A stretch of 37,455 bases of DNA from an uncultured Celeribacter sp. GTDB lineage: Bacteria; Pseudomonadota; Alphaproteobacteria; Rhodobacterales; Rhodobacteraceae. Shown here one piece after another: positions 16,465-25,287 of this stretch; within the stretch, counting starts at the first letter, position 1; every line of letters begins with the position of its first letter. The notes beneath the pieces are model-generated. The model was not told where the DNA came from. It searched no databases and saw only the letters and a program-made list of their open reading frames with translations. The translations under genes and the position numbers were made by a program. The stretch spans positions 1-37,455 of the forward strand of contig CALLMA010000064.1 in assembly GCA_938008015.1 (NCBI GenBank), written 5' to 3'.

Positions 16465-17403
16465 ATGGCTGATAAGGTTTACGAAAAACAAAATCCTGCA
16501 TTCTATGCTTTATTGGTGGCATTGATCTTTATGTCGGTTGGTCCGATTGCCTTGATGTTTATCAACAGCTTTAAGTTGGACGTTGATATTATTGGCGGGA
16601 CTGGCGGGCTTTTGTTTATGCCGACCATTCAGAATTATGAAACTGCTCTATGTGATGTGTTATGGTACGAACCTGAGCATCTGCGGTTTTGCCAACTTAA
16701 GTTTGGTGGCGCCTTCACCAATTCTTTGATCATTGCGCTCATTTCAACGGTGCTCACCTTGGTGATCGGATGTATGGCGGCCTATGCATTGGTGCGCTTT
16801 CGGTTTTTTGGCCGCGATACGGCATCATTAACAACCCTTCTTGTTCGCATGGTGCCACCCGCCGTTCTTTTAGTGCCTGTTTTTGGCTTATGGAATAATG
16901 AATTTTGCTTAGATCGTGATGGCTTGATTGGCGGTTACATCCGCGAGACCTTTGGTGGCCGAGGCGATGTCTGTTTGGCGGGGACGCACTCTGGCATCAT
17001 CTTGATCTATGTTGCGATGAACTTGCCGTTTGTGATTTGGATTTTACAGAGTTTCATTGTTCAAGTGCCCAAATCTTTGGAAGAGGCGGCGCGCGTCGAT
17101 GGGGCTGGGCCGTTTCAAGTCTTTTTTATGGTGGTTTTACCTTTAATAAAACCAGGCCTCGCGGCCGCTGCCATTTTTACTTTCCGCATTGCGTGGAACG
17201 AATATCTCTTGGCTTCTGCTTTATCTGATCGTGATACACAAACGGTGCCGATCTTGATTGTGAATAACATGTCTGAATTCAATGTAGAATGGGGTGTTGT
17301 CATGGCAACGGGCATGCTGCTGGCCATTCCACCCATTATTTTCACCCTCTTTGCCAGCCGCCAAATTATCACAGGCATGACGGCCGGTGCTGTAAAAGGG
17401 TAG
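16465..17403 (+). CDS. Sugar ABC transporter permease (MalG-like)
   Basis: The protein has 312 aa. Its EAA loop is SLEEAARVDGAGPFQVFFMVVLP and hydrophobic segments run throughout (ALLVALIFMSVGPIALMFI at the start). It is slightly longer than usual: a Cys-containing periplasmic loop (CDVLWYEPEHLRFCQLKFG) and a second insertion (NEFCLDRDGLIGGYIRETFG, continuing GRGDVCLAG) are present. These Cys pairs could form periplasmic disulfides. It partners the preceding permease, with one base between the genes, and is followed 3 bp later by the Tm-1-like gene. Confidence 0.91.
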   Translation: MADKVYEKQNPAFYALLVALIFMSVGPIALMFINSFKLDVDIIGGTGGLLFMPTIQNYETALCDVLWYEPEHLRFCQLKFGGAFTNSLIIALISTVLTLVIGCMAAYALVRFRFFGRDTASLTTLLVRMVPPAVLLVPVFGLWNNEFCLDRDGLIGGYIRETFGGRGDVCLAGTHSGIILIYVAMNLPFVIWILQSFIVQVPKSLEEAARVDGAGPFQVFFMVVLPLIKPGLAAAAIFTFRIAWNEYLLASALSDRDTQTVPILIVNNMSEFNVEWGVVMATGMLLAIPPIIFTLFASRQIITGMTAGAVKG

Positions 17404-17406
17404 ACC

Positions 17407-18543
17407 ATGTCCAAAGTCATTGTCCTTGCGACTGTTGCAACAAAATCTGAAGAAGTTGATTTTTTCGTTGCACGGTTGGCTGAGTGTGGGATGCAGGCCC
17501 AGATCCTTGATATTTCCTTGAATACGGGGGGTGTCATTCTTGGAGGCAAAGAAAAATGCCATGCAATGGATCAGGTGGCACAAATGGCCCTTGCGCAGGT
17601 TGATGCGGCACGCATGGAGGATGCGCAAGGGGTTGTGGCGATTGGAGGGGGAACGGGCGGTGAAATAGCCTTGCAGGTTTTGCGCGCGTTGCCTATTCAC
17701 TTTCCTAAAATTATGGTGACGACTTTGCCCTTTGATCCGCGTTTTGTGGTGGCAGATAATTCGATCATTATTGTGCCCACTTTGGCCGATATTTCCGGAT
17801 TAAACGCGACGCTGCGCGAGGTATTGGCCAATGCTGCTTTGATGACGAGTGGTTTGTGCGGACGCGGCAAAAAAGATGAGCTCACGCGCCTTAATCGTTC
17901 AGTCGGAATTACGGGTCTCGGGGCGACGGATGGTGCGGTCAAACCTTTGTTGAAGAAATTCTCCCAACAGGGCAGGGAGGCCACGGTATTTCACGCCAAT
18001 GGTTTTGGGGGGGCGGCCTTTGCTCGGTTTGCACAGCAAGATGCATTTGATGCGATTATCGATCTCACACCCCATGAGCTGACACGCATTTATCTCGCTG
18101 GTGTTCATGCGGATATGCCAACACGATTTTCAGCAGGGGGCAGTTTGCCTCGTATCGTTTTGCCAGGTGGTATGAATTTTATTGGCCTTGGAGAAAAATC
18201 ACTGGTTCAATCGCATTACCTCTATCGTCCGCATTATGAACATTCGGGGCTTTTTACCCATGTCAAATTGATGGCGGAAGAAATGGCTCTGGTCAGCACG
18301 CAGCTCGCCGTTCATCTGAATGCCCTTGCCGGCCCTTGCTCTGTTATTGTGCCGATGGGGGGATTTTCTCATCAAGATTGTGCAGGCGGCCCGATTGAAG
18401 ATGAAGATTTGCGAGCGGTTTGCTTGGAGACGCTGCGCCGACATCTCAGAGATAATATTACAATAACCCCAATTGACGCACATATTTTTGCGCCTGAAAT
18501 TACAGAGGCGATCATGAGTAAACTTGCAGATATTTCTTCTTGA
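17407..18543 (+). CDS. Tm-1-like ATP-binding domain protein (UPF0261)
   Basis: The protein has 378 aa. It matches the UPF0261/Tm-1-like pattern from memory: MSKVIVLATVATKSEEVDFF at the start, GVVAIGGGTGGEIALQVLRALP, PKIMVTTLPFDPR and a second half with IVLPGGMNFIGLGEK and VIVPMGGFSHQD. The plant Tm-1 protein binds ATP and inhibits tobamovirus replication. In bacteria the family is mostly uncharacterised and is often fused or adjacent to a TIM-barrel partner, which is not seen here. It lies 3 bp after the ABC permease and 11 bp before a class II aldolase. A catabolic role, perhaps an ATP-dependent step on the imported compound, is inferred from context only. Confidence 0.85.
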   Translation: MSKVIVLATVATKSEEVDFFVARLAECGMQAQILDISLNTGGVILGGKEKCHAMDQVAQMALAQVDAARMEDAQGVVAIGGGTGGEIALQVLRALPIHFPKIMVTTLPFDPRFVVADNSIIIVPTLADISGLNATLREVLANAALMTSGLCGRGKKDELTRLNRSVGITGLGATDGAVKPLLKKFSQQGREATVFHANGFGGAAFARFAQQDAFDAIIDLTPHELTRIYLAGVHADMPTRFSAGGSLPRIVLPGGMNFIGLGEKSLVQSHYLYRPHYEHSGLFTHVKLMAEEMALVSTQLAVHLNALAGPCSVIVPMGGFSHQDCAGGPIEDEDLRAVCLETLRRHLRDNITITPIDAHIFAPEITEAIMSKLADISS

Positions 18544-18554
18544 AAGGACACCAG

Positions 18555-19205
18555 ATGCACGATCTGAACGAAAAAAAAGACGCCCTTATCGCAGCGGCAA
18601 AGCGCTGTTTTGATCTGCGTTTGCAAACAAATGCAGGGGGTAATTTATCTGTTCGGTTGGAGAGTGCTGATGCTATTGTGATCAAGCCTTCTGGCGTTGG
18701 GTTCAACGAATGCACGCGTGACAATTTACAAGTGGTTCATTTGGATGGGACGATTGAAACATCCGACTATAAGCCATCCAAAGATCTTGATTTTCATCTC
18801 GATCTCTACCGTATTCGCCCCGATATCAATGCCGTGGTCCATTGTCATAGCCCTTGGGCGACAGGTTATGCGAGTGCCGGCATCGAAATTCCATGTCTGA
18901 CTGTACAGACCATCGAAAAAATCGGGCGCATGCCGCTCATCCCCCTATCGCCTCAAGGTGGGCCGCAAACGGACAAAGAAATCAGCCCCGTTTTTCAAGA
19001 TACCAATGTTGTCGCGGCAGTTCTGGCCAATCATGGCACCATTGGCGTGGGGTCTACCTTAATGAAGGCACAGTATTTGGCGGAAATCATTGAAGAGACA
19101 GCTCACATTGCTTTTGTCCGCGATACAGTGATGGCCGCGCACGGCAAGACGGCTGCGGATTTGCCACAATACGGCACTGCAGCGGATGCTCGCAAAGCGG
19201 GCTAA
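18555..19205 (+). CDS. Class II aldolase/adducin-family protein (short form)
   Basis: The protein has 216 aa, the classic FucA/AraD length. It shows RLQTNAGGNLSVRLE (phosphate loop), IKPSGVGF, the Zn-ligand pair in VVHCHSPWATGYA and the third His in VLANHGTIGVG. It would catalyse a retro-aldol or epimerase step on a sugar phosphate. ATG at 18555 is chosen because AAGGA (18544-18548) is 6 bp upstream; the in-frame TTG at 18540 overlaps the previous stop. It is the last gene of the plus arm and is followed by a terminator at 19269. Confidence 0.88.
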   Translation: MHDLNEKKDALIAAAKRCFDLRLQTNAGGNLSVRLESADAIVIKPSGVGFNECTRDNLQVVHLDGTIETSDYKPSKDLDFHLDLYRIRPDINAVVHCHSPWATGYASAGIEIPCLTVQTIEKIGRMPLIPLSPQGGPQTDKEISPVFQDTNVVAAVLANHGTIGVGSTLMKAQYLAEIIEETAHIAFVRDTVMAAHGKTAADLPQYGTAADARKAG

Positions 19206-19268
19206 GGCGATGAATTCTGGCCTCACATATGGTGCGGATTGGCTCGAGTGATCTTTTCAATCTGCCTA

Positions 19269-19292
19269 AAAAGCGCTTCGTTAGGCGCTTTT
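19269..19292 (+). terminator. Rho-independent terminator of the ABC/aldolase operon
   Basis: AAAAGCGC (19269-19276) pairs perfectly with GCGCTTTT (19285-19292) around an 8-base loop. CCTAA (19265-19269) and TTAGG (19281-19285) could form an alternative hairpin. Confidence 0.72.
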
Positions 19293-19770
19293 GTGGGTGA
19301 AAACGAATCAAAACATCGCCGTTTCGATTAGTCAGAAGAATTTGAGCGAAGAAACCGCTCATAGCCTGACGTTATTTAACGTATTGTTTTTGCACCTTAA
19401 TGTTCGTTATTGAGGGGGCCTTGCCTGTGGATATTAACCTTTTGCTGAGAACCTGTTTTCATTCTTGACACCAATCAATTATACCGTATTTACCACACTT
19501 TAAAAAGCGCTCGGCGAAGTTGACTTCGTGACTTGAGCTGGTTTTGGCATGGCAAATGATCGTGAGTTTTTGATGTCTGTTTCTAACTTAGAGCTTCGCA
19601 CACCGTTTTGTGTCACGGATGTGTTCTGCGTACTCAGGGCGCTGAAAGTTGCCCCGCATTCTCAACGGTTGAGATGTGGCCCCTAACCTACATATCTCAC
19701 ACCATGCAATGAACAGGCGTTGAAATGTAGGCTCATTTCCGCCCAAATATTCGAATATAAAGGCAAGAAC
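19293..19770. other. Non-coding stretch upstream of Hint protein 1
   Basis: No convincing gene was found in this 478-bp stretch. It holds a second copy of TAAAAAGCGCT (19501-19511; first copy 19267-19277 in the terminator) and a CGAAGT/ACTTCG inverted repeat at 19515-19528. A possible promoter is TTGACA (19465-19470) with TATTTA 16 bp downstream (19487-19492). If that promoter is real, the Hint gene has a leader of about 270 bases. Confidence 0.4.
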
Positions 19771-21609
19771 ATGGCAATAATTGATTATCGTGGTTTCTCT
19801 ACAAATACCGACTCCATTCGTGTGAACGATGGGGATACGATCATTGTGCATCAGTTCGAAGCAGATGGCGTCACCCCTGTTGATTTTAATGGCAGCACGC
19901 TTCGCATCAGCTCCGATACCGGCCAACCCGTTAAAGTTACGATTATTTTTGATGGCGATTATTCAGCGTCAAACTTGGGCACATTTGTTATTAACAACGG
20001 AGTTGGGGTCAATGGTGATGATGTCGTCGCTGATCTTATTGTAAAAGAAGGCAGTACGGTTGTTAACGATTTTGAATATTCTGGTTTCCCAGGGGGAACA
20101 GCTGCGGATCCCACAATAACAACTATCACGCTTGAGGATGATGTCACGTTCGAAGGCTCAATTGAGCTGAATGATCCACAAAGTAACAACACCAATGCGA
20201 TCATCAATATTACCACTGGTGATAATGTGAAAATTGGTGTGGATGGCACGGATACCAATGATACATTCATCTCTGGTAATATTCGTGGCTCGGACGATCA
20301 TCAAGTCAACGTCACACTCGGTGAAAACAACACTTTATTTAGCATTCTAAACGATACGCAATTTTTGGCTCTCAACAGCAGTGGGACAACGCCCCTGAAT
20401 ATCAGCGGTAGCACAATTGATGTTGATAACTCTGCATTTCTAACAACTAATGGTCTAAGCAATCTCGATATTACGACGATTACCAGTACAAATATTATTG
20501 CCAATAATGTGACTATCGAAAGTTCGACTCACCAGTTTGTTCTTGGGCATCAGGGCGATGATGTCATTGAGATGAATGGCTTGGTGGTCAATAATATAAC
20601 AACTGACGGTCGTCTTGTTCTTACAACCGGGACGGGCGATGATACTTGGACAATTGGTGGTGATGCCATTCATACTGGCACGGATCCCGCCGACTCCATC
20701 ACATTTCGGGCCCTGACCGTTGATGGCGGCCTCCCTGACGATGATAACGATACGCTGATCTTCCGCCCTGTCAATCAAGCCCAGCTTGATGAGTTTATCG
20801 CCAGTTTGGAGGCGAACCTTGATGAAACAAAAACTTCAGGCACAGCTGGCGTAAATGCCGTTGGGGATGCATATACAATCGCGAATGCAGACGCTGACGC
20901 CAACAATGGGGTGTTCATCAACCAGACTGATGGGTCAGGCAATATATTATTCACTCAATTTGAGACGATTATTATCGGTGACTTTATATGTTTCGCCGCG
21001 GGTACGCTCATCGATACACCCAATGGGCGCACCGCTGTTGAGGATTTAGTTGTTGGCGATCTTGTTGAGACATTTGATAACGGGGCGCAGCCTGTGCGCT
21101 GGATCAAAAGCCGTAAAATATCAAAAGCTGATTTGGCAGCCAATCCAAAGTTGACGCCAATAAAAATTCAAGCCGGCTCACTTGGGCAGAATATGCCTAT
21201 GCAAGACTTGGTTGTCAGTCCTCAGCATCGCATTATGGTGTCTTCAAGGCTGTCTAAGCGGATGTTTGGCGAAAGAGAGGCGTTAGTCGCTGCAAAACAA
21301 CTCTTGCCAATAGCAGGCGTGGACTATGCGGATGTGGATGAAGTTACCTATGTTCACTTCATGTGTGATCAGCATGAAATCGTATTTGCGGAAGGTATGC
21401 CCTCTGAAACGCTTTATGCTGGGAAAGAGACGCTCAAAACGATCCCTCGTGAATCTGTAGAAGAACTTTTTGCGATTTTTCCAGAGCTTCATGAAGTTGA
21501 AAATGGATTTGTTCCTGAACCAGCTCGCTTGTTGGTAAGAGGCCGATTGGCGCGCAATTTCGCCAACCGTGCGGCGCGAAATAAGAGAGAGTTGTTTAGC
21601 TTGCGCTAA
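19771..21609 (+). CDS. Hint-domain (hedgehog/intein-like) protein 1 with repetitive beta-rich N-terminus
   Basis: The protein has 612 aa. Residues 1-400 are rich in Asn, Asp, Thr and Gly, with RTX-like stretches (GHQGDDVIEMNG, TGTGDDTWTIGGDA) suggesting a secreted beta-solenoid or Ca2+-binding region. No N-terminal signal peptide is seen, so type I export is a possibility. The C-terminal Hint domain starts at Cys407 (CFAAGTLIDTPNGRTAVEDL), with a block-B type His in VVSPQHRIMV and DQHEIVFAEGMPSETLY further on. Such Hint_2 proteins are abundant in Rhodobacteraceae and their function is unclear. The start at 19771 has AAAGG upstream; an in-frame start at 19720 has none. Confidence 0.85.
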   Translation: MAIIDYRGFSTNTDSIRVNDGDTIIVHQFEADGVTPVDFNGSTLRISSDTGQPVKVTIIFDGDYSASNLGTFVINNGVGVNGDDVVADLIVKEGSTVVNDFEYSGFPGGTAADPTITTITLEDDVTFEGSIELNDPQSNNTNAIINITTGDNVKIGVDGTDTNDTFISGNIRGSDDHQVNVTLGENNTLFSILNDTQFLALNSSGTTPLNISGSTIDVDNSAFLTTNGLSNLDITTITSTNIIANNVTIESSTHQFVLGHQGDDVIEMNGLVVNNITTDGRLVLTTGTGDDTWTIGGDAIHTGTDPADSITFRALTVDGGLPDDDNDTLIFRPVNQAQLDEFIASLEANLDETKTSGTAGVNAVGDAYTIANADADANNGVFINQTDGSGNILFTQFETIIIGDFICFAAGTLIDTPNGRTAVEDLVVGDLVETFDNGAQPVRWIKSRKISKADLAANPKLTPIKIQAGSLGQNMPMQDLVVSPQHRIMVSSRLSKRMFGEREALVAAKQLLPIAGVDYADVDEVTYVHFMCDQHEIVFAEGMPSETLYAGKETLKTIPRESVEELFAIFPELHEVENGFVPEPARLLVRGRLARNFANRAARNKRELFSLR

Positions 21610-21633
21610 TGCGTGCAAACGATCTGGCCTTAT

Positions 21634-21670
21634 CCCCCTATGTTGTTTTATGTGCACCATAGGGGGCTTT
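21634..21670 (+). terminator. Terminator after Hint protein 1
   Basis: CCCCCTATG (21634-21642) pairs perfectly with CATAGGGGG (21658-21666) around a 15-base loop, followed by CTTTTA. Confidence 0.78.
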
Positions 21671-21753
21671 TACGGGTGGTCTGCAAAGGCGGTTTTAGTT
21701 TGCGGCTTATAGCCGTGATGAGGATCATGTCTGCTCGCTGGGTGTTCGATGTC

Positions 21754-22338
21754 TCATGTTGTTTTGGGAGTCATCTGTGGAAGGATCATCTCCAACGGCG
21801 TGTTGGTTTCATTTTCAAACAGAACCATTTTATTATTGGCCCGCAAGCAGGCATATCCGTGAACGAGCGACCATATCATTATTGCATTGCTTCTATTACC
21901 ATGAGGCGATGGTTCAAAAAGATCGCAGGTTTCTTGTAGGAGTTGGAAGGCCTGCATGGAGCATTTTTCCAAATTTTCGTCAGCATGGTTTTTGACGTCG
22001 GTTGAAAAAATTAACTCGAATAAGGCTTCATGTTGTGCCGCGAAACCGAGGTATCCTTGGCATAGTCCGATGAGTTTGCTACGAGGGTCTGCCGCTGCTT
22101 TGTCGCGGCTTTCTTCCATCATTTGAGAAAAGATTAAAAACCCTTCAGCTGCGATGGCGACGAGCAAGGCAATTTTGCCATCAAAATGATGTGCAGGCGC
22201 GGCATGTGACACGCCAACGCGGACCGCAATTTTGCGCAATGACAGGCCTGAAATCCCTTCCGCTTCTAAGATATCAATGCCGGCTGATATGAGGGCAGGG
22301 CGAAGATTGCCGTGATGGTGTCGTGTTTGTGTTGTCAT
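21754..22338 (-). CDS. TetR-family transcriptional regulator
   Basis: The protein has 194 aa. The TetR HTH is RPALISAGIDILEAEGISGL, then SLRKIAVRVGVSHAAPAHHF, preceded by the HHHGNLR tag of the WHG-containing TetR subgroup. The C-terminal ligand domain is all helical. It is divergent from the DUF2306 membrane protein gene, and the gap holds two copies of a CTTGACAGTGTCAAG-type palindrome. It probably represses itself and the membrane protein. The ligand is unknown. The ribosome site before this ATG is weak (AACTAAG). Confidence 0.9.
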   Translation of the reverse strand: MTTQTRHHHGNLRPALISAGIDILEAEGISGLSLRKIAVRVGVSHAAPAHHFDGKIALLVAIAAEGFLIFSQMMEESRDKAAADPRSKLIGLCQGYLGFAAQHEALFELIFSTDVKNHADENLEKCSMQAFQLLQETCDLFEPSPHGNRSNAIMIWSLVHGYACLRANNKMVLFENETNTPLEMILPQMTPKTT

Positions 22339-22362
22339 CTTAGTTGAAGCATCATCATTATG

Positions 22363-22404
22363 CTTGACAGTGTCAAGATCAAACCATAACTTTACAGTGT
22401 CAAG
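22363..22404. promoter_or_regulatory. Twin TetR operators between tetR-type gene and DUF2306 gene
   Basis: CTTGACAGTGTCAAG (22363-22377) is a perfect palindrome with a central G. CTTTACAGTGTCAAG (22390-22404) differs at one base. The copies are 27 bp apart. The first contains a TTGACA that, with TAACTT 17 bp downstream (22387-22392), could be the promoter of the plus-strand gene, so binding would block it. Confidence 0.78.
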
Positions 22405-22440
22405 TTTGTTTTCGTTATTCTCATTATTGCAAGAGGTCCT

Positions 22441-23031
22441 ATGCGCTTTTTAGCTGTAACAAAGCCCATCACTATATGCCTGTGTATATTCGTTGCCTTG
22501 ATTTCATGGCGGTTTTTAGTGCTCGGAGTCGAAGTCAGCATGAATTTCATGCTCTATCATGCTCAGCAACGCCCCGTTTTCTTTTACGCACATGTAGGAT
22601 TTGCGCCCTTGGCGCTTTTGTTGATGCCCCTTCAATTTTATAGAAAGCTGCGCGAAGCTCGCCCTGATTTTCATCGATGGATCGGAAGAGTTTATGGCGT
22701 GGCGATCTTGGTGTCTGGGGTCTCGGGGCTTTTTTTGGCGGTAAACTCAAATGCAGGGTTAATCGCCGCAGGAGGTTTTTTTGTTCTATCAGTCCTTTGG
22801 TTGGTGACGACGGCGATGGGTATTTGGTGCGCGTATAAAGGCCTGATCGTTGAACATCGCGTCTGGATAATGCGATCCGCCGCCCTCACATTCGCGGCCG
22901 TAACATTGCGTTTATATCTTCCGATATTGCCTGCAATGGGGCTGTCGTTTGAGGCGTCTTACTCTCTTATCGCATGGGCGTGCTGGGTGCCTAATTTGAT
23001 ATTTGTTGAATTTTTTCGACGTCACTCGTAA
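22441..23031 (+). CDS. DUF2306-type integral membrane protein
   Basis: This is a 196-aa protein of about six hydrophobic segments, beginning ITICLCIFVALISWRFLVLG. The conserved-looking polar patches are FYAHVGFAPLALLL, FHRWIGRVYG and VEHRVWIMRSAALT. His residues near membrane edges resemble DUF2306 proteins, which have been compared with haem- or redox-linked membrane proteins, but no function is established. It is the only gene facing the TetR operators, so it is probably the main target of that regulator. Confidence 0.75.
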   Translation: MRFLAVTKPITICLCIFVALISWRFLVLGVEVSMNFMLYHAQQRPVFFYAHVGFAPLALLLMPLQFYRKLREARPDFHRWIGRVYGVAILVSGVSGLFLAVNSNAGLIAAGGFFVLSVLWLVTTAMGIWCAYKGLIVEHRVWIMRSAALTFAAVTLRLYLPILPAMGLSFEASYSLIAWACWVPNLIFVEFFRRHS

Positions 23032-23167
23032 TATTTTGCCAAGCGAATGAGTGTGCGCGAGGCATATCATAGAGTTGCGCGCTGTTTGGGGCATGTGATG
23101 AATGGTTTGTCTTATAAGGTTTAAAAATACGCCTTGGTTTTTTCTGTCGTATCTGCGATGAGTGCTT

Positions 23168-24682
23168 ATGGCTGCCTCATTCGTTAAAAAAATTTGGTTA
23201 TACGTATTTTTATGGCTGTTTTCCATTATACTTGCCTTAAGCGCGTTAGCCTTTTTTGAACGCCAAAGCTTAGTGCGTGAACTAACAGTCAAAAGTGAAA
23301 TCCTACAGCGCTTAGCCTCCCAGCGGGCTGATCAGCATGATGCCCATCTCACATCCCTATCGGCAGTTTTTGTGACAGGTGGGATCGAGAGGGAAGATTT
23401 GTTGTTAGATGTTGCGAGGACAATCACGCGGTTTTATCCACGTATTACGTCGGTAAATGTCATTCCATTCAACTTGTCAGAGCCAACAATAGAAACACAG
23501 CCTGGCGTTTCCATAAAAGCCAAAGAACAGATCATCGATTTAGCACGCCACTCAACGGGCGCCTTGCAAATGGGACCGATGCCAAATCTTCCCCACCATT
23601 ATTTGCTTGTAAAACGCACGCCAAACTCTTCGGCCGCGCAGCATGGTTTGGCATTGGTGGTTGATGCTCGCAAATTGATTGCAACAGATGATCCCTTTTG
23701 GCAGACGCAATCCGCCTCCCTCTCTCTTGCGGCGCCTGATAATCAAATTGCTTCAGCGGAACAGTTTTCAATCAAGGAAGCTGGCTTTTCCAAACCTCTT
23801 AGCAGCGCTTCGCAGCCCTTGATTTTAAACACCTCTTTGATGATTGATATGGCTGATATCCTACCATTGGGGAAAGTCTTTGCCGCTATTGCTGCGATTA
23901 CGGCGGTTTTTGGCGTTGCGGCACTTGGGTTGCGGCAGCGCACACGCACCAAAGATGCAGAAACGAGAGCGCAGCTGAGTGCACAAGAAACACGATTGGC
24001 CCATGCATCGCGTGTCAATGCAATGGGCGAAATGGCCAGCGGCATGGCCCATGAATTAGCGCAACCACTGACAGCCATCCTTAGCCAAGCTCAGGCTGGA
24101 AGACATTTAAGTCGGCGGGGTGATTTAGAGCGTCTGAATAGAGTGTTAGATGAGACAGTCTCACAGGCGCAACGGGCGGCAAATATCCTCGATCGATTGA
24201 GGCGCTGGAGCAAGCCGAACCGTAGGCCATCGAAGGCGTGCTCAGTCCATGACGCGGTGCGTAACGTGCAAAATTTACTCGCGACAGAAGTCAAGGCGAA
24301 GGGCGCGCTGATGGTGTTATCCTTGCATGATGAGCCACTTTTTATCAACGCCGATCCCGTTGAGTTGGAGCAAGTCGTCTTCAATCTCGTGCGCAATGCG
24401 CTTGATGCGTCAGATGCGGCGCGGATCGAGATCAGTACATATATAGAGGATCATAGGATTGTACTTGATGTGGCTGATAATGGGCCGGGCATTCGCGATG
24501 ACATCAAGGCGCATATCTTTGAGCCCTTTGTAACCAGTAAGCGGGACGGAACGGGGCTGGGCTTGGCGCTTTGTCAAAGATTAGTGGACGAAATGGATGG
24601 CAATATTATGCTTTTAGATAATGTTGAACAAACCACTTTCCGTCTGTGTTTTTTACGCTCAAATGTGGAGGTAAAGCCATGA
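23168..24682 (+). CDS. Membrane sensor histidine kinase (FixL/TtrS/DctB-like core)
   Basis: The protein has 504 aa from the ATG; a GTG at 23162 would add two residues and neither start has a strong ribosome site. A membrane segment near residues 8-30 and another near 235-257 (VFAAIAAITAVFGVAALGL) bracket a periplasmic sensor of about 200 aa that matches no domain I can name. The H-box is MAHELAQPLTAILSQAQAG with His295. ATP-binding boxes follow: N (VVFNLVRNALDAS), G1 (DVADNGPGI), F (IFEPFVTSK) and G2 (GTGLGLALCQRL). The stop overlaps the response regulator start by 4 bp. Together they form a two-component system, probably for the secreted HbpS-like protein downstream. Confidence 0.91.
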   Translation: MAASFVKKIWLYVFLWLFSIILALSALAFFERQSLVRELTVKSEILQRLASQRADQHDAHLTSLSAVFVTGGIEREDLLLDVARTITRFYPRITSVNVIPFNLSEPTIETQPGVSIKAKEQIIDLARHSTGALQMGPMPNLPHHYLLVKRTPNSSAAQHGLALVVDARKLIATDDPFWQTQSASLSLAAPDNQIASAEQFSIKEAGFSKPLSSASQPLILNTSLMIDMADILPLGKVFAAIAAITAVFGVAALGLRQRTRTKDAETRAQLSAQETRLAHASRVNAMGEMASGMAHELAQPLTAILSQAQAGRHLSRRGDLERLNRVLDETVSQAQRAANILDRLRRWSKPNRRPSKACSVHDAVRNVQNLLATEVKAKGALMVLSLHDEPLFINADPVELEQVVFNLVRNALDASDAARIEISTYIEDHRIVLDVADNGPGIRDDIKAHIFEPFVTSKRDGTGLGLALCQRLVDEMDGNIMLLDNVEQTTFRLCFLRSNVEVKP

Positions 24683-25287
24683 CCAACACTGTTTATCTCG
24701 TAGATGATGATGAAGCCGTTCGCAATGCGTTGAGTTTGCTTTTAGAGACAGTCGGGCTCAATGTGTTTTGCTTTGCCACGCCTGAGATGTTTTTGAGCCA
24801 AGCAAAGGATCTAACGCCGGGTGTTTTAATATTTGATATCAGGATGCCCGCGATTTCAGGTCTGAAGCTGCAAGAAAATTTAGGCGATTATGATATCAAA
24901 TGGCCAACCATTATCATCAGCGGGCATGGCGATATTGAAGCATGCCGACGGGCTTTTCGCAACGGCGCGATCGATTTTTTGAGCAAACCTATAGATGAGC
25001 ATGATCTTATCGACGCGATCCAAAGAGGGCATGAAAAACTCAAAGTCCAGCAACAGGCATACGCCGAACGTGCTGAGGCTTTGGCCTTGTTGCAGCATCT
25101 TTCGGCGCGTGAAAAGCAAGTATTGGAAATGATCGCAAAAGGCTTGATGACAAAGCAAATTGCGGAAGCGCTGAGTTTGTCGCCACGCACTGTGGAAAGC
25201 CACCGTTCTGCCATTGCGGCCAAGGTTGGGACATCTTCCGCAGCTGAATTGACGCGCTATTGGTTGGATGCGCAGATTGCTCCGTAG
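24679..25287 (+). CDS. FixJ/NarL-type response regulator with LuxR HTH
   Basis: The protein has 202 aa. The receiver domain has acidic DDDE near residue 10, phospho-acceptor Asp53 (LIFDIRMPAISG), a conserved Ser in IISGHGD and Lys in FLSKPID. The C-terminal LuxR/FixJ HTH is LSAREKQVLEMIAKGLMTKQ, then IAEALSLSPRTVESHR. ATG at 24679 is chosen because of GGAGGT (24667-24672) and the receiver boundary. It is translationally coupled to the kinase (ATGA). The stop codon lies inside a CGTAG-AA-CTACG dyad that may be the regulator's own binding site for the next gene. Confidence 0.92.
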   Translation: MTNTVYLVDDDEAVRNALSLLLETVGLNVFCFATPEMFLSQAKDLTPGVLIFDIRMPAISGLKLQENLGDYDIKWPTIIISGHGDIEACRRAFRNGAIDFLSKPIDEHDLIDAIQRGHEKLKVQQQAYAERAEALALLQHLSAREKQVLEMIAKGLMTKQIAEALSLSPRTVESHRSAIAAKVGTSSAAELTRYWLDAQIAP

